NCBI GenBank assembly: GCA_014529385.2
Contig: CM043953.1
Location: 108,444,549 to 108,508,548, forward strand
Direction: 5' to 3'
Origin: Adiantum capillus-veneris
Lineage: Eukaryota > Streptophyta > Polypodiopsida > Polypodiales > Pteridaceae
DNA: 64,000 nucleotides
In this document: positions 32,700 to 44,811 of the stretch, piece after piece
Numbering within the stretch: position 1 is the stretch's first letter
How the letters are laid out: every line of letters begins with the position of its first letter
Notes under the pieces: model-generated
Told to the model about the DNA's origin: nothing
The model's database searches: none
The model's input: the letters and a program-made list of their open reading frames with translations, nothing else
Made by a program: the position numbers and the translations under genes

Positions 32700-32790
32700 T
32701 GTCATAAAATCTAATATCTAACTATACCCAAATGATTTTCTCATATTAAACTGATCACTTAATGTGAGAGAATAAACGGGAACAAGAGCT
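32700..32790 (+). repeat. C2: chromovirus solo LTR, first 91 bp
   Basis: TGTCATAAAATCTAATATC followed by sequence parallel to the start of the C1 LTRs. Cut by insertion of G2. The rest of this LTR is at 48881-50444 in the opposite orientation. The flank CATGA (32695-32699) pairs with CATGC, read on the minus strand at 48876-48880. Confidence 0.75.
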
Positions 32791-33102
32791 TGTTAACCCT
32801 CAGGCACATTCCTATCACCTACGACGGACATTGTATTATTTATTTGGTAGAGTCAGGTACCAGGCTTGTCGGTCCAATAGGAAAAGGGTAAGAGTGATCG
32901 CCGATGAGAGGTGCACTCTAACTAGAACATTCAAGGGATTAGTTGGCTAAGCATGGACGTCCAAGTGTGAATGGGGCGAGCTCATATAAAAGTCAACTAA
33001 ACCTAAAAATCAGTCATTCTCTCATTTGTGCAATTGAAGAGTGCTCTTGCTCCATCTCCATCTTCTTCTTCTTCATCTCCCTGTGTGTGTGTGTGTGTAT
33101 GC

Positions 33103-33164
<62 letters not shown>

Positions 33165-33377
33165 TCGAGCATTGTGGTGGCACGACGACGGCGAGGCGGT
33201 TGAGCGCGACGTAGCGGCATCTCCCTCTTCTTCGCGGTGAGGAATCCTCCACACATCAGCGTAGAGCGGTGAGTGACACAACATCGCCTTCTTTGAGCTT
33301 ACTATTTTGTCTTGCTGTGTGCTTGGAGCCATTTGTGGCTCGCACACAGTGTATCAGCAAATTCCTTGCATTGACAC
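32791..33377 (+). repeat. G2 5' LTR, cut near its 3' end
   Basis: TGTTAACCCTC start, sense on the plus strand, related to the G1 LTR. Contains a (GA)n tract at 33107-33161. It stops at TTGCATTGACAC; the last 20 or so bases of this LTR are found at 53534-53553 on the other strand. Flank GAGCT (32786-32790) equals the flank of the G2 3' LTR. Confidence 0.85.
33107..33161. repeat. (GA)n microsatellite in G2 5' LTR
   Basis: About 27 GA units. The same LTR position has (CT)n in G1 and G3, and (CT)15 in the G2 3' LTR (50671-50702). Confidence 0.9.
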
Positions 33378-35891
33378 AATTTTTGGCTATGGCTGAAAAT
33401 GTCTCGAAATGTACTATGGGCACCCTTCGTCCCGATTGAGGGGGGGAGTATATGTCTCATGAATTCAATGCATTTTTCGCTAGTCATGGGATAAAACACC
33501 AATGTACAGTGCCTTATACACCTCAGCAAAATGGTATTGTTGAGAGGAAAAGCAGGTCACTTACGAAAATGGCACGATGTATGGTCAAAAGTCAAGCTTT
33601 GCCGCATTCTTTTTGGCTTGAGGCCATCATGTGTGCCACTTATGTACTAAACAGGTGTCCTACAAAATCTTTGCAGTCTATTACTCCATATGAAGCATGG
33701 CATGATAGAAAGCCCTCTATTGAGCACATGCGTGTTTTTGGCTGTTTGGCGTATGCTTTGGTGCCACAAACACAGCGCAGAAAATTCGATGATAAGGCTG
33801 TCAAATGTATTTTTGTTGGTTATAGTGCTGAAAGCAAAGGTTACAGGTTGTATCAATACGCAAAGAAAACGTATTCTGGTTTCACGAGATGTAGTGTTTG
33901 TGGAAGATTCTGTTCAGCCCTTTCTGTCATGTACTAGAGACAGTAATGTAAGCTCACAGGACATTTATGACACTTTGTTGCCTCTTTTCAGTGGTGGAAA
34001 TATGAATGTAAATTCCAATGAGGCAAATGTACATCCTATGGGGGTTTCTGAAAATGTTATAGACCAGCCTATTACTGATGCAGATGTACATGATGTACTT
34101 GATGAGGAAAGGGTTGAAAATGAGGAGGCTAGAGGCATGCCAAAATGGCTGGTACACACTTTGCGTGATAGTAAATTGGATGCACCTTTGTCTAGTCATA
34201 CTCGTTCAGGCTCTTGCCATGTATCTTATGCATGAGATTATTATGCTTTGGCTGTGTCTAGCTTACATGATGTTGAGGAGCCTCTGTCGTTTGATGAAGC
34301 ACAAAATTCAGAAAATTGGATGGCTACCATGCAATCAAAATATGATGCACTTATAGAAAATGACACATGAACTTTATGTGATTTGCCTCCTCACAAAAAG
34401 GCCATTGGTACGAAGTGGGTTTACAAGTTGAAACGCAAGCCGGATGGTGAGATCGATCGCCATAAGGCTCGACTTGTTGCAAAGGGTTATGAACAGCAAA
34501 AAGGCATAGATTATGAAGAGACTTTTTCTCCCACTTGTTGTATGACACTGTGCGTTTTCTATGTGCATTGGCCGCTCATTTTGGTTGGGATGTACATCAA
34601 TCAGACGTTGTTATTGCTTTCTTGAATGGTGACATATTTGAGGAAGTTTATGTAACACTGCCTCACGGTTTTGTCATAAAAGGACAAGAGGACAAAGTTT
34701 GCAGATGTAAGAAGGCTTTGTATGGGTTGAAGCAATCTCCTCGTGCGTGGTATGAGAAAGTTGACACTCATTTGGTCAAACGAGACTTTCGTAACAGTCC
34801 CACAGAAAGCACATTGTATGTAAAGCGTGAGGGTGATGTACTTCTCATTGTGGTTCTTTATGTCGATGATTTGCTAATCACTAGACCAAATGAGAGCGAC
34901 ATATTGCTGAATTTAAGGCTGATTTGAATGCTACTTTCAAGATGAAAGATTTGGGGCTGTTGCATCATTACTTGGGTATACAGTTTAAGCAGTGTGATGG
35001 TGGTATTGCCTTGTGTCATAAAAGTTACATAGAGACATTGCTATGTAAGTTTGGACTTGAGAATTGCAAACCTATTGCCACTCCCATGGGAACAGGTTTG
35101 AAGTTGAGTCTACATGATACTGGCGATCTTACTGATGTCACTCTTTATCAAACTGCTATTGGCTGCCTCAATTATGTATGCAACACGAGGCCGGATATTC
35201 AATTTGCAGTCTCATAGGTCAGCAGATTTATGCATAGCCCAAGGTCTAAGCATTGGCAGGCTTTCAAGAGGATTTTCCACTGTCTTAGTGGCACTTTACA
35301 TCTTGGCTTGTTTTATCCCAAGGGGGGATCATTGCCGCCAGACTTACATGCTTTTTCGGACTCAGATTGGGCTGGTTGTTTTGACACGCGAGTGTCCACA
35401 AGTGGTCTTTGTTTAATGCTTGGCAGTTCATGTATATCATGGTTGAGAAAGAAGCAACCTACTGTGGCCACTTCGAGTTGTGAGGTTGTGTACAGGGTAG
35501 TCTGCACAACTACGGTTGAGTGTGTATGGCTCAAACGCCTTATGGCTGATTTGGGTGTTGGGCAGGACACTACCAACACTATCTACACTGACAGCTAGAG
35601 TGCATTGGTAGTTGCGAGGAACCCTGTTTTTCATGCGCGCACAAAGAACATTGAGTTGCATTACCACTATGTCAAGGAGAGGCTCTCAGTAGGAGAGATC
35701 AGCTTGGCTTATGTGCCAACATAGGACAACCTTGCAGATCTTTTCACAAAGGAATTGTCTCGTGAGAATCTTGAAGCTTTCCGCAAAGCTTTGGGCTTAC
35801 TCCCCTTTGTGGACTGATCATGTCGTCAGGGCATGGCACTTCCCTTTACTCATGTGCTAGCTCTCGTTCACCACATCACTCCAGGGGGGAT
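33378..35891 (+). pseudogene. Copia R1, 3' half: integrase core, RT, RNase H
   Basis: Starts inside the integrase core (AMAENVSKCTMGTLR, then a stop in place of Arg before GGEYMSHEF). It continues with TPQQNGIVERKS and FGCLAYALVPQ (integrase), then [45 protein letters not shown] and catalytic YVDDLLI near 34860. RNase H has DSDWAG and SSCEVVYR, ending with HYHYVKERL. Stops and shifts (near 34368, 34540, 34925, 35215, 35596) break it. The PPT GGGGGGATT is at 35884-35892. The 5' half lies at 53554-55456 on the minus strand; about 0.4 kb (pre-integrase domain and first part of the core) is missing between the halves. Confidence 0.85.
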
Positions 35892-36118
35892 TGTTACCAT
35901 ATACATATGGTAGTGATGTGTGTGAACACACTAGGACCGTCGGGGCATTTTTTCCCTCTTTAGGAGGTTTTTCCCCCCGAGCATTGTATATACGCCCATC
36001 ACTCTAGGGCTATCTATCTTTCCATTGCACACTAAGTAACACACTCTCTATTGTGTGCCTTGAGCTTCGTTCGTCTTCTCCAAGCTGTGTGTGTCTCTGT
36101 GCAACCCTAATTCCAACA
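35892..36118 (+). repeat. R1 3' LTR, 227 bp
   Basis: TGTTACCATATAC ... TTCCAACA. Same length as the 5' LTR at 55230-55456, with a low number of differences by eye. Followed by TGTGC, against TGTGT at the other end. Confidence 0.9.
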
Positions 36119-36302
36119 TGTGCGAGCCTTGAAAGGCTGCAAACACACAACTAGAGAGTCCTAGCAAGCTCAAAGAACAATGGTGTGTCACTCACCTCTC
36201 AGAGCTTCCGTTGTGAAGGATCTTGTGCTGTGAAGAAGAAGGAGCTGCCGCCGATGCCGCGCTCTACCGCCCTGCTGCCACTGAAGTTACCGCAATGCTC
36301 GA

Positions 36303-36338
<36 letters not shown>

Positions 36339-36658
36339 CTTCTCCTTGTCTCTCTTTAGCATACACACACACGTAGAAGGAGAAGGAGACAGAGATGGAG
36401 CAAGAGCACTTCTTAGCTTACACATTAGAGAATGAGGATTTTTAGGTCAAATGGACCTTTTATAATAGTTTTCTCCATTCACACATGGGCGCCCACAGTG
36501 GTTGGTCGTTGCACAAATATTGTAAAAATAAATAAGTGGTGCGCCTCTCATCGGTGATCACCTACACAGCTATTGGACCAACAAGCCCAGCCCATGACTC
36601 TACCAAATAAATAATACGACGTCCGTCGTAGGTGAAAGGGTGTTCATTAGGGTTAACA
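36119..36658 (-). repeat. G3 5' LTR, first portion
   Basis: Reads TGTTAACCC ... on the minus strand and parallels the G1 LTR. It ends at TGTGCGAGCC, where copia R1 is inserted. The remaining 48 bases or so of this LTR are at 55457-55509. Contains (CT)n at 36304-36336. Confidence 0.75.
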
Positions 36659-36689
36659 GGGGGGTTACTTTTAACAATTTTTGGAAAAC

Positions 36690-37400
36690 CATATTATTAA
36701 GAGGAAATAATTGTAAGGATATGTAAAGGGAGAGAGCTTGAGTGCTTTCAAGTGCACACAAACACAACCAAGTGAGCACACAATGCAAATGGAGACACGA
36801 AGCGACTTCTTCTTCACTACTCAAAATGATGAGATAAGGTCTATAAAAACATAAGTGGAAAATACAACATAATAAGAACTATGTATAATGATCAATGTGA
36901 AACCACTAATGAGTGAGTTGGCAAGATAATTGGCCATCACTCTTGGTAGGTAGACTATGTAGAATGCTGTGCTATATGATTTCCCATTAAAATTGCCAAA
37001 AATGGGGATCGTTGTTGATGCCTCTTGAAATCCTAGGGGTGAGTGAAATATCAACACATGAGGGAGAAGAGTGAGTAAACCCTTACCCTCAATCACTTCT
37101 TTTACTGCTCTGATTCCACTTAAACTGCTTAGCCACAACTACCATATAAAGAGATAGAGAAGGAGAAAGCTTGAGCACTTGCACACATACACGCACACAA
37201 CATCCAAGAGATCAGACAATGGAAATGGAAGCACAAAGATGCTTCTTCTTCTTCTTCACTATTCAAAATTATGTTTAGGTCTACAAAAACATGTGGAAAA
37301 TACCACACAATAAAAACTATATATACCTGCCAATGTGAAACTACTAGTGAGTGTGGTCGTGAGATAACTAGTCATCCCTCTTGGTATGAATACCATGTTA
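36690..37400 (-). mobile_element. Direct repeat pair with tRNA-Met primer site: possible TRIM-like element
   Basis: Two related segments, about 36690-36960 and 37140-37400, share a series of motifs (GAGAGAGCTTGAG / GAGAAAGCTTGAG, CTTCTTCTTCACTA, TCTA(T/C)AAAAACAT, CAATGTGAAAC). Between them near 37115-37126 the minus strand has TGGAATCAGAGC, one mismatch from the initiator-tRNA-Met primer site, at the right side for a minus-sense element. The short internal part (about 180 bases) would make it a terminal-repeat retrotransposon in miniature. Exact ends and target duplication were not found. Confidence 0.4.
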
Positions 37401-37504
37401 GTGAAATCTAGCCACTGTGTCATTTGTGATGATCCTTGTGTCTACTACCTCATGTTAGTGATAATGTAGGCAAGAAATCATCCATGTGTATCATGTCTTG
37501 AACT

Positions 37505-38800
37505 TGATATCTCAACACTTTTCATTGCAAGTTTACTCCATAGCAAAATGGTGTTGTCGAGAAAAAGAACAAGAATATTGCACAATCTACAAGGGTGATG
37601 ACAAATGAGAATAATGTGCTTGATTTTTATTGGGATGAGGTAGTATCTCAAGGTACCTTAAAGATTCCTAATGCTGCTATATAGAACATGACACCCGAGG
37701 AGAACTCTCCTTGCAAAATGTCTAATATAACACACATTAAACTATTTGGATGTATTACTTATGTGAATAATCTAAATGAATTGCAAATGAAATTGGATAC
37801 AAAAGCTAAAAAATGTGTGTTGTTGGCTATTCCCTTGAGAAGAAGCGGTAAAAATATAACAACCATGTCACGTGCCCAGCGAGGGTGAGAAGAGATGTTG
37901 TTTTCATGAATTGAAGAGCCAATTGTTGACATAAAAAAGACGACCTTAGGGCTGAGGTAAAGGAGAATGTGGGTACAAAAAATGGAAGTGCACGTTCATA
38001 GGTTTTGAGTGGACCACAAGGGGCATGTAGTTCAAGTCATGTTGAGAAATCATGGAGTGGCAGGCTATTTGAGAGAGTGAGTCCTATATGTTCATCAAAT
38101 GTAACAAGGAAAGTGAAATAAAAGAATAATGGTGCCCCCAAGAATGCCAATTTGAGTGCAAGTCATGATGATGGTGATTCAAGCGTTAAATTTTATGCAT
38201 CTCAAGTAAATGCCCAATGTGATCCTATTATGCCATGATAGTGGGTCTAGGAATTTACTAAGGGAGTAACTTAAGGTCCCCAAGTAGGTATAAAGGATCC
38301 CAACCCCCATTGTATAATCAATCATGCATTCTATCTATCTCTACACTTCCACAATGTCAACTTTGACATTTTATCAAATCCCTTTGCTTGGTGATCATGA
38401 GGAAAGAGTGGCACATGGTGAAGACAAGGGGTGGCGGTTTCTATCCAAGGAGTGACTTTGTGATTAGTGATTCAAAACGATCTCAAAAAGGGGCACCATT
38501 TCTTTGCCTATGTAGAACAACATTTTAAATTGCTAGCAGAACTGGCTCAAATGATGATGATCTATTACTCTCTATTTCATGTCTTGAGATGCCCTTCAAA
38601 CTAATTTGAGACTTTAATTGATCGTTTTGAAAAGCTAGCGTGGTGGTTGATCCTCCATTTGTCTACATCTTGAAATGCTATTGAAAGCAAGGCCAAGATT
38701 GTGGTTTTTTATTGAGCACTTTGAAATGCTTCCACAAGTGATCTCCTAAGGATTGTGTTTTCGGGAGCTTTTTGAATTGCGGGGGAATATTGGCCTATTT
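37505..38800 (+). pseudogene. Copia R2 fragment: integrase C-terminal part and linker
   Basis: CKFTPQQNGVVEKKNKNIA-like sequence with a one-base shift, MTPEENSPCKM, ITHIKLFGCITYV and MKLDTKAKKCVLL are integrase core-to-C-terminal motifs of Ty1/Copia. A decayed linker follows to about 38240, and the RT and RNase H part is missing or unrecognisable. The fragment leads directly into a copia LTR at 38801. Confidence 0.6.
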
Positions 38801-38943
38801 TGTTACCATATACATGTGGTAGTGAAGTGTGGACACACTTAAGACTGCGGGGCATTTTTTCCCTCACTAGGAGGTTTTTTCCCTTGTGCGTTGTATATAC
38901 GCCCATCACTCTAGGGTTATCTATCTTTCCATTGCACACTAAG
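38801..38943 (+). repeat. Copia R2 3' LTR, truncated
   Basis: TGTTACCATATACATGTGG onward matches the first 143 of 227 bp of the R1 LTR, then stops at CACACTAAG. Confidence 0.75.
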
Positions 38944-39249
38944 AGAACATCAATCTCTCCAACTTATAAAGCTCCAAACCACCCCTCATTGAAAAATGCA
39001 ACAAATAGAAAAATGCAAAACGCATCTGACATCCCATGCACGGTAGCGCACCCCCCCCCCCCCCCCCCAAAGAGGGATGAAAAACCAGCAGCCTTTCTTG
39101 TGCTTTATCTTTGTTGAGATCTGGCCGTAGGTTGTTGGCTTGGCACCCTCCCTGGTAAAGCTTTTGCTTAGCTTTCTTTCCTGGGAAAAAAAAAGAGATA
39201 AGAAGAATCTTTCTTTTAGCTTTTTTTTCAAGAGGCTTATGGCCACGGG
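38944..39249. other. Unassigned stretch with poly-C
   Basis: Includes an uninterrupted run of 18 C at 39051-39068. Nothing else was recognised. Confidence 0.4.
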
Positions 39250-39788
39250 CGACACCATGCTCTTGGTTTGTCACACAATAGATACAAGCACGATACCTTA
39301 GGAGACATTGTTATGCAGGAATGTCGCACTTTGATTAACTTCATAATCAAAGAGGTACTTCTTAATGAGAATCAAGGCCCCATACACGTGAATCCTAGCA
39401 AGGTGCATTCAAAAATTGTGTCGGGTGTGTCATTTGCAAGACAATTGTGAAAGGGGTGAATTCATCTGATGCAAAAGTTGGGGATTTGAATAAGAAAAAA
39501 CAAGACTCGTTTGGAAACCCATCTTAGAGAGACCCATCATCAGAGTATAAGCCCCTTTGCAAGAAAAATAAACAAAACACCATTTCAAAAGCTTCAAAGG
39601 AGAATTTCAAATCAGAGGGCTTGAAAAATGTGGACCTTTAGCTAGACGACAGAATGTATTCCAAGCATCCCATACAAACTCCATTCCACCTTTCCAGGAT
39701 ATAACTTCCTTGGTGAACTATGACAGAGATGGACCTAATGGCTTGTATGGCCACACAAAGCAGATGGTTGCAAGAAATGATGTTCTAT

Positions 39789-39886
<98 letters not shown>

Positions 39887-42045
39887 CATGCAAGGAACTT
39901 ACACAGCAACTCAAAGGAAAATAACAGTCCTAGGTATTTTCCAAAAAGAAAGAAGACATGGGACATCGAGGACATGAAGGTTGGCTTGAGAGGAATCAAG
40001 AAAAGAGTGCAAGCCATCAAGTAAGTGTATCTATGCATCTATCCTATCAGACATATCTCTTACGTTTGATATGCATGCCCATATCTTTGCTTCACCCCAA
40101 CAAGGAAGTGGAGTGCAACACAACAACAAGCTTGGTACCTTACAGCCTCATACTAAATCACAAAAATGTCACTGGCCTCTTGGATGACAAGCGCTATGGT
40201 AATATCCTTGCCAAGCATTTTGACAATCTTTTAAAGGAGAACCAGCTCCATGCACGGGATGTTCAATCAATTTGGATGAAGCTGGAATATCCAATAAGGG
40301 ATATATTGCAATTTACAAGCATGTAACATCATTTATAGTTTTCATTTTATTAGGAAAGGTTTTAGCATCCTTACTCCTTGTACTCAGGTCTATGCAGACA
40401 CAGGTTAAAAATATTCATATCAAGCACACCCTACTTTAAAACCCTTTTTCTATTCAGAAAACAAGAGAGGAAGTTAATGAGGAGGTGCTTCAAACTCTGG
40501 GTAGTCCTTTTCACATTGATTTGACATACAGATTGCTAAAAGGGAAGGAAATGGTCTATAACAAGTATAACAATATTTTTTATGATTTGATCGCTTTGCA
40601 AACATACATTGTGCAGCTGTACAATGTTACTCCCGAAGAGTGAAATGGTGTCCTAAAGTTTTCCATCAATCCAGATGAGTACGAGCTTGTAAAGGAGACG
40701 AAGGTTGAACAAGTCACAACCACACTTATAAATAGAGCTCTAGATGCAAGCATTGGACCAGATGATCCCAAAAACTTTAGTGTGCAATATAAAAACAACA
40801 TTTTCCTTCTTGCAATCTTCAAGGTAAGCTAACATTATGTTGAAGCTCACTTATTGTTAGATTTTACTTGTATGATTTAGAATACGCATTCCAAAAACCT
40901 TAAAATTATCTTTCCAGGTGTCAGTTGAGAACTTCAATCAAACTAGCATCTCAAAAATAATAAGCAAACAAAGAAATGGAAAGAAGTTGGATGTGGAATA
41001 CATGGGCTTCTACGTATTGGAGTGGCACATGACTAGAGACTTGAAGACCTTGAAATGCATGCACAATGTTTCCAAAGGAGCAACAAGCAAAAGCCCTTAC
41101 TTATATTGCATGGGAGGGGTTCACATCTAAAGAAACATATGCACAATGCATGCACTTTTTAGGATAATAGAAAAACTAATGTTTCCATATATTTGTTTTT
41201 CTTGGACCACTCAACATCTCCCTGCAAATCAAAGGGAAATTTGAGCTTTGGAGACAGTCTTCTCAAAGATGGGTTGGCACGGAGGACATGTTTAGATAGA
41301 CCAGGATGAAAAGAGGTCTAAGAATGGCTAGGATGTTCCAAAGAATTTTTCCATTGGTGGTGTGAAATCCCAACTCTTCCTATCAATGCCTTCAATTGGA
41401 AGACAATGCAAAATCCATAGTGCACAAGAAAGAAAAGCATTGAAATACAACACATGGATAAATTTGCACAATGTTGTAGTTGATCATGCAAACAATGGTG
41501 CAGCAAGGACTCACAAGGTGAAGGTATGGAAAACCTTCCACAAATATGCACTCACAAGGTGAATTGAACTCATGCAAGCACTGAAGATGACTATGCAATT
41601 TTCCAAGATGCTATGGAGACATTCCGCATGACATTCATAAGTACGTGGATAAATCAGTATATCATTCACTACATGGTAATGTAATTGGTTTGATGATACG
41701 CTAATCTTTTGAATTGAAAATATGTATCCTATAATGTTTTTGCTTGCTTTGTGAATAGCACATTATTTGTAATCACATGCTTTGGTCTGCAAGGGAATAT
41801 GAAATCTTGGGTATTTGGTCTACGCAGGGCATGGAGAAAACCTACTACGAAGCTTGTACTGGATATTTGAGACACACTTGGCATGTAGGTGATGTAGAAA
41901 AAGCCAATAGCTTAGAGGAGCTTCATCAATGGAGGTATCAAAAACTTATGCACAAATCACATCACAAGGAACAAGTCAAATCCAGTCAGATTGGCCATGC
42001 ATTAAGGTTAGCTAAAAAACGATGAAGGAGGGAGATATGGGAGTT
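39250..42045 (+). pseudogene. Unknown multi-exon gene, copy B (carries G1 empty site)
   Basis: Parallel to 13759-14031, 15815-17897 and 31756-31875 joined, without the LINE block and without G1. Includes INFIIKEVLLNENQGP, KEVECNTTTSL, LLDDKRYGNILAKHFD, EEVLQTLGSPFHIDLTY, a 94-bp GT-AG intron (40824-40917) and WINLHNVVVDHANNGAART. At 41424-41428 ACAAG occurs once, the undisturbed target of G1. It extends past copy A with a frame near 41777-42025 (MLWSAREYEILGIWS). Stops (for example near 40643) and the long (AG)n show it is not functional. Family unknown. Confidence 0.55.
39792..39882. repeat. (AG)n microsatellite, about 45 units
   Basis: Grown from a short GAGAGAGA seed that copy A still has near 16082-16090. 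Confidence 0.95.
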
Positions 42046-42299
42046 ATCCTCTACCACAAGACAACATGCATATTGTGGCTACAAAAACAATGCAAGAGAA
42101 GGGTTTGGACAACGGCGTTGCAAATTGTGTCATAATTCCAACACAAACCTTAATATATCTAGAACACTTTATATAATTTCAATTTTCCACAATCTGAATG
42201 ATGGTTGCAACAAAAAAAAATACTTTGCGAGATTTAGGTACAAAATCAATCTAGCTTTGATGCATAAAACAAATAAACTTTGACTATTTTAGGTCATCA
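42046..42299. other. Unassigned AT-rich spacer
   Basis: No feature seen. Confidence 0.4.
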
Positions 42300-43510
42300 A
42301 GAAACAAAACAAAATACTCTAGCCTCTTGCCCTTATCAAAGGGTCCTCCACCTTGTGCCTTGGCCTTTTTGAACATTGTGTTTTTCCATCAACATCTATG
42401 GCAAGCATGTTCAGGTTGAGAAATCTGGTCTCTTCATTTGCCTCAAACATTTGAGCCTCTTCTATTAGTTGAAGGACTGGCTACTTATGTTTGAGCAGAT
42501 CATGTTTTCCATATTGTGCTAGTTGGCATGGGTCTCTGATTCCACAAGCTAGACCACACACAACATGTGTGAAAAAGTAGTGACTGCATAGGCCATAGAT
42601 GCCAAGCCCAACACCAAACATTGAAACCACTGCTTGCCTTTCCAGCAGCATGACCTTGTCTGCATTCCATCTAATATACATGCCTCCTAGATATCTTGAG
42701 AGTTTCTTCAATACAAAAAAAGCCTTGTCCTTGGAGAAGATGGAATGAAAGCAAAGGAAATACAGGACACTTAGATTATCCAAGTATTGTCCAAGAGAGG
42801 AATTCTTTCCCAAATCTCCCTTGCCTCGTCCATGGGGATGAGGAATTAACTTATCATCATAGACTATGAGCTTTGACAAATTAAATCCAAAGGCTAGTAC
42901 ACACTATTCATCTATGTACTACCAACATGAAGCAAAATTATTTACATAGAAGTATACCTTATGATTTTCATCTTCTTCGACCATTGGAACGTTCCATAGT
43001 CAAGTGTGCTCTCAGTTGTTGCAGAGGATGAAGACAACACAAATTTCATTGATGGAGAAGTTCCCCCCAACACTATGATTCCAAGCCTTTTTGTATCACC
43101 TTGAATTCAAACTCCATTGGGAGCACCGTGGCACATGCAGCTACATCCTTGTAAACCATTGCCAGTGCCTCTACTCGTTCAACAAACTCACATGTTGTTA
43201 CATGAGCATCCATGACAAAGTACTTGTCATTGGCAAGGTAAGGTTGATTATATTTCCATCCTCTTGTAGATTTTGAGAAACTATAGCAAGGCAATAGTCC
43301 TCTCTAAATTCAAAGAGTTCCATGATTTCATTAAGCATTACATAACGATGATCATCAATGAGGATGGTAAGGAGCGCATTTGTTGACAAAGCTCCTTCTG
43401 GCAGTTGAGCACCTTTTAATACACGTAAATCACTACTTGGTGGTTGCAAAAACTTGTCACCAATGTCGGAAGACTGACTACTCTCTGCCTCCTCCGCTGT
43501 GTCCTAGTGG
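42300..43510 (-). pseudogene. Unknown minus-strand gene fragment
   Basis: Three open parts on the minus strand follow one another: 43449-43198 (SSDLRVLKGAQLPEG, VMLNEIMELFEFRED), 43294-43073 in another frame (YNQPYLANDKYFVMDAHVTT, EFVERVEALAMVYKD) and 42879-42481 (GKNSSLGQYLDNLSVLYF, VFHSIFSK-like, QLAQYGKHDLLKHK). The first two join through a one-base shift near 43260 (LQEDGN / WKYNQPYL). The composition is that of real coding sequence, and intron-like gaps lie between the parts. I do not recognise the family. Before the inversion it would have been on the plus strand. Confidence 0.4.
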
Positions 43511-44811
43511 TCATCTAGAACGACATTCAAAAATAGTATGAACCCAACACAGTATTATGCCATATGACATCTTTGATTATGTACATGACATTTGATGTCA
43601 TTCCTACACAAATGCTCCTATAGAAAACATATTTCTTATAATGGTCAGAACTTATGTCCTTCATATGGAAATATCAAGAATTCTCAAACTCAAATGTGCC
43701 GCTAACCGTATGTCTGGTGAAACTCTACAAGCAAATGTCTTGCAGAAGCCACCACTCTTGCAATGAGAATCCAATGTTAAAAATTGGCTTGATTTCCTAC
43801 TCTCGTATTTTAAGGCAAATTTGGTAAGAAAATGGAAGATCTTGTCCTTAGGTGCCTCCTTAGAGCAAGCCAGTCTCTCCTCTATCTGGATTTGGAAGGA
43901 TATATTTGTGGAAGGAGGCAAGAAAAACTTAAAAGGTAAGGACGGGAGTAAGAAGGCTATGGCTAGGATTGGGGAGTATGAAGAGCGGAAACAAGAAACT
44001 CATATTTATAGTCATCCCAAGAATTACATGATGTCATTTTAGCCCCGGTAATGATTGCATTAATATCAATGCATTGAAGGTGGTGTCGTGCAGCTCCGCT
44101 GCCATGTAGAGAAAAAGAGCAGAGAAATGCAAGCTAAGCTTCTTTTAAGCCTACACATTTAATGGTCAGTGATCAGGGCTTGTTAACAAGCCAAGTTTAA
44201 TGATTAATGTATGCCATATGCGGCTTAAAACGGCCAACAGATGCCTTAATCATGCCAAAAATGATTATGCTTGATGTGAGCACAGATGGAAGATTATGAT
44301 CTAGAACTGCAGTTCTTGAAGTGCTCTACCCGCCTGTCTTTACGGCTCGTCGATTGGAGCTACAGTGAAGAAGTTATGGCAGTTTGAAGTTTAAGTCGAT
44401 TGCAAATCCATACCAGATTGGGCAATTGCAGTTAAGGTGACAGAAATGAAATGAATGCACATGCCTGAAGTGCTCACTTTGTGGAGTGCGTCGGTCTTTT
44501 CAGATCAGGGATCGGAGTTACGGTTGCCATGTTATGAGCCGTTAAAGATTCACCGGGGGACGGTTCCATGCCAGTCCGGTCCGCTTGGTCGGTGTGCCAA
44601 TTGGGGGTTTTGGAGCCTTGCCAGGTGATGTGTGTGTTCAATGTAGCGTATGAAGTCCATAAGAAGTGACGGCATGGCAAATAGAATCCGGACGGGCAAG
44701 TTATAGAAATTTCAAATCGACGACAGTTATTAGCCGAGAGGGATCTGTGTGGTGCTCACGGAAGTGCATTAAGTTTGATGAGCCTTCAAAGTCCAAAATT
44801 TCCATTTGTTA
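43511..44811. other. Unassigned region
   Basis: About 1.3 kb with only short frames. No repeat or gene family was recognised. Confidence 0.4.

Noticed and set aside
33003-33347. Frames coding for poly(Leu-Ser), poly(Arg-Glu) or poly(Cys-Val)
   Set aside because: They come from (GA)n and (GT)n in the G2 LTR. The same holds for frames at 39718-40038, 36185-36435 and 58210-58455.
32791-33377. Reading the G2 5' LTR as a solo LTR
   Set aside because: Its flank GAGCT does not recur next to 33377, and copia sequence follows directly. The matching flank is at 50440-50444 next to an inverted LTR, so it belongs to a split full element.
39051-39068. (C)18 run as a possible structural element
   Set aside because: A plain homopolymer; an assembly or sequencing artefact is as likely, and nothing around it adds meaning.
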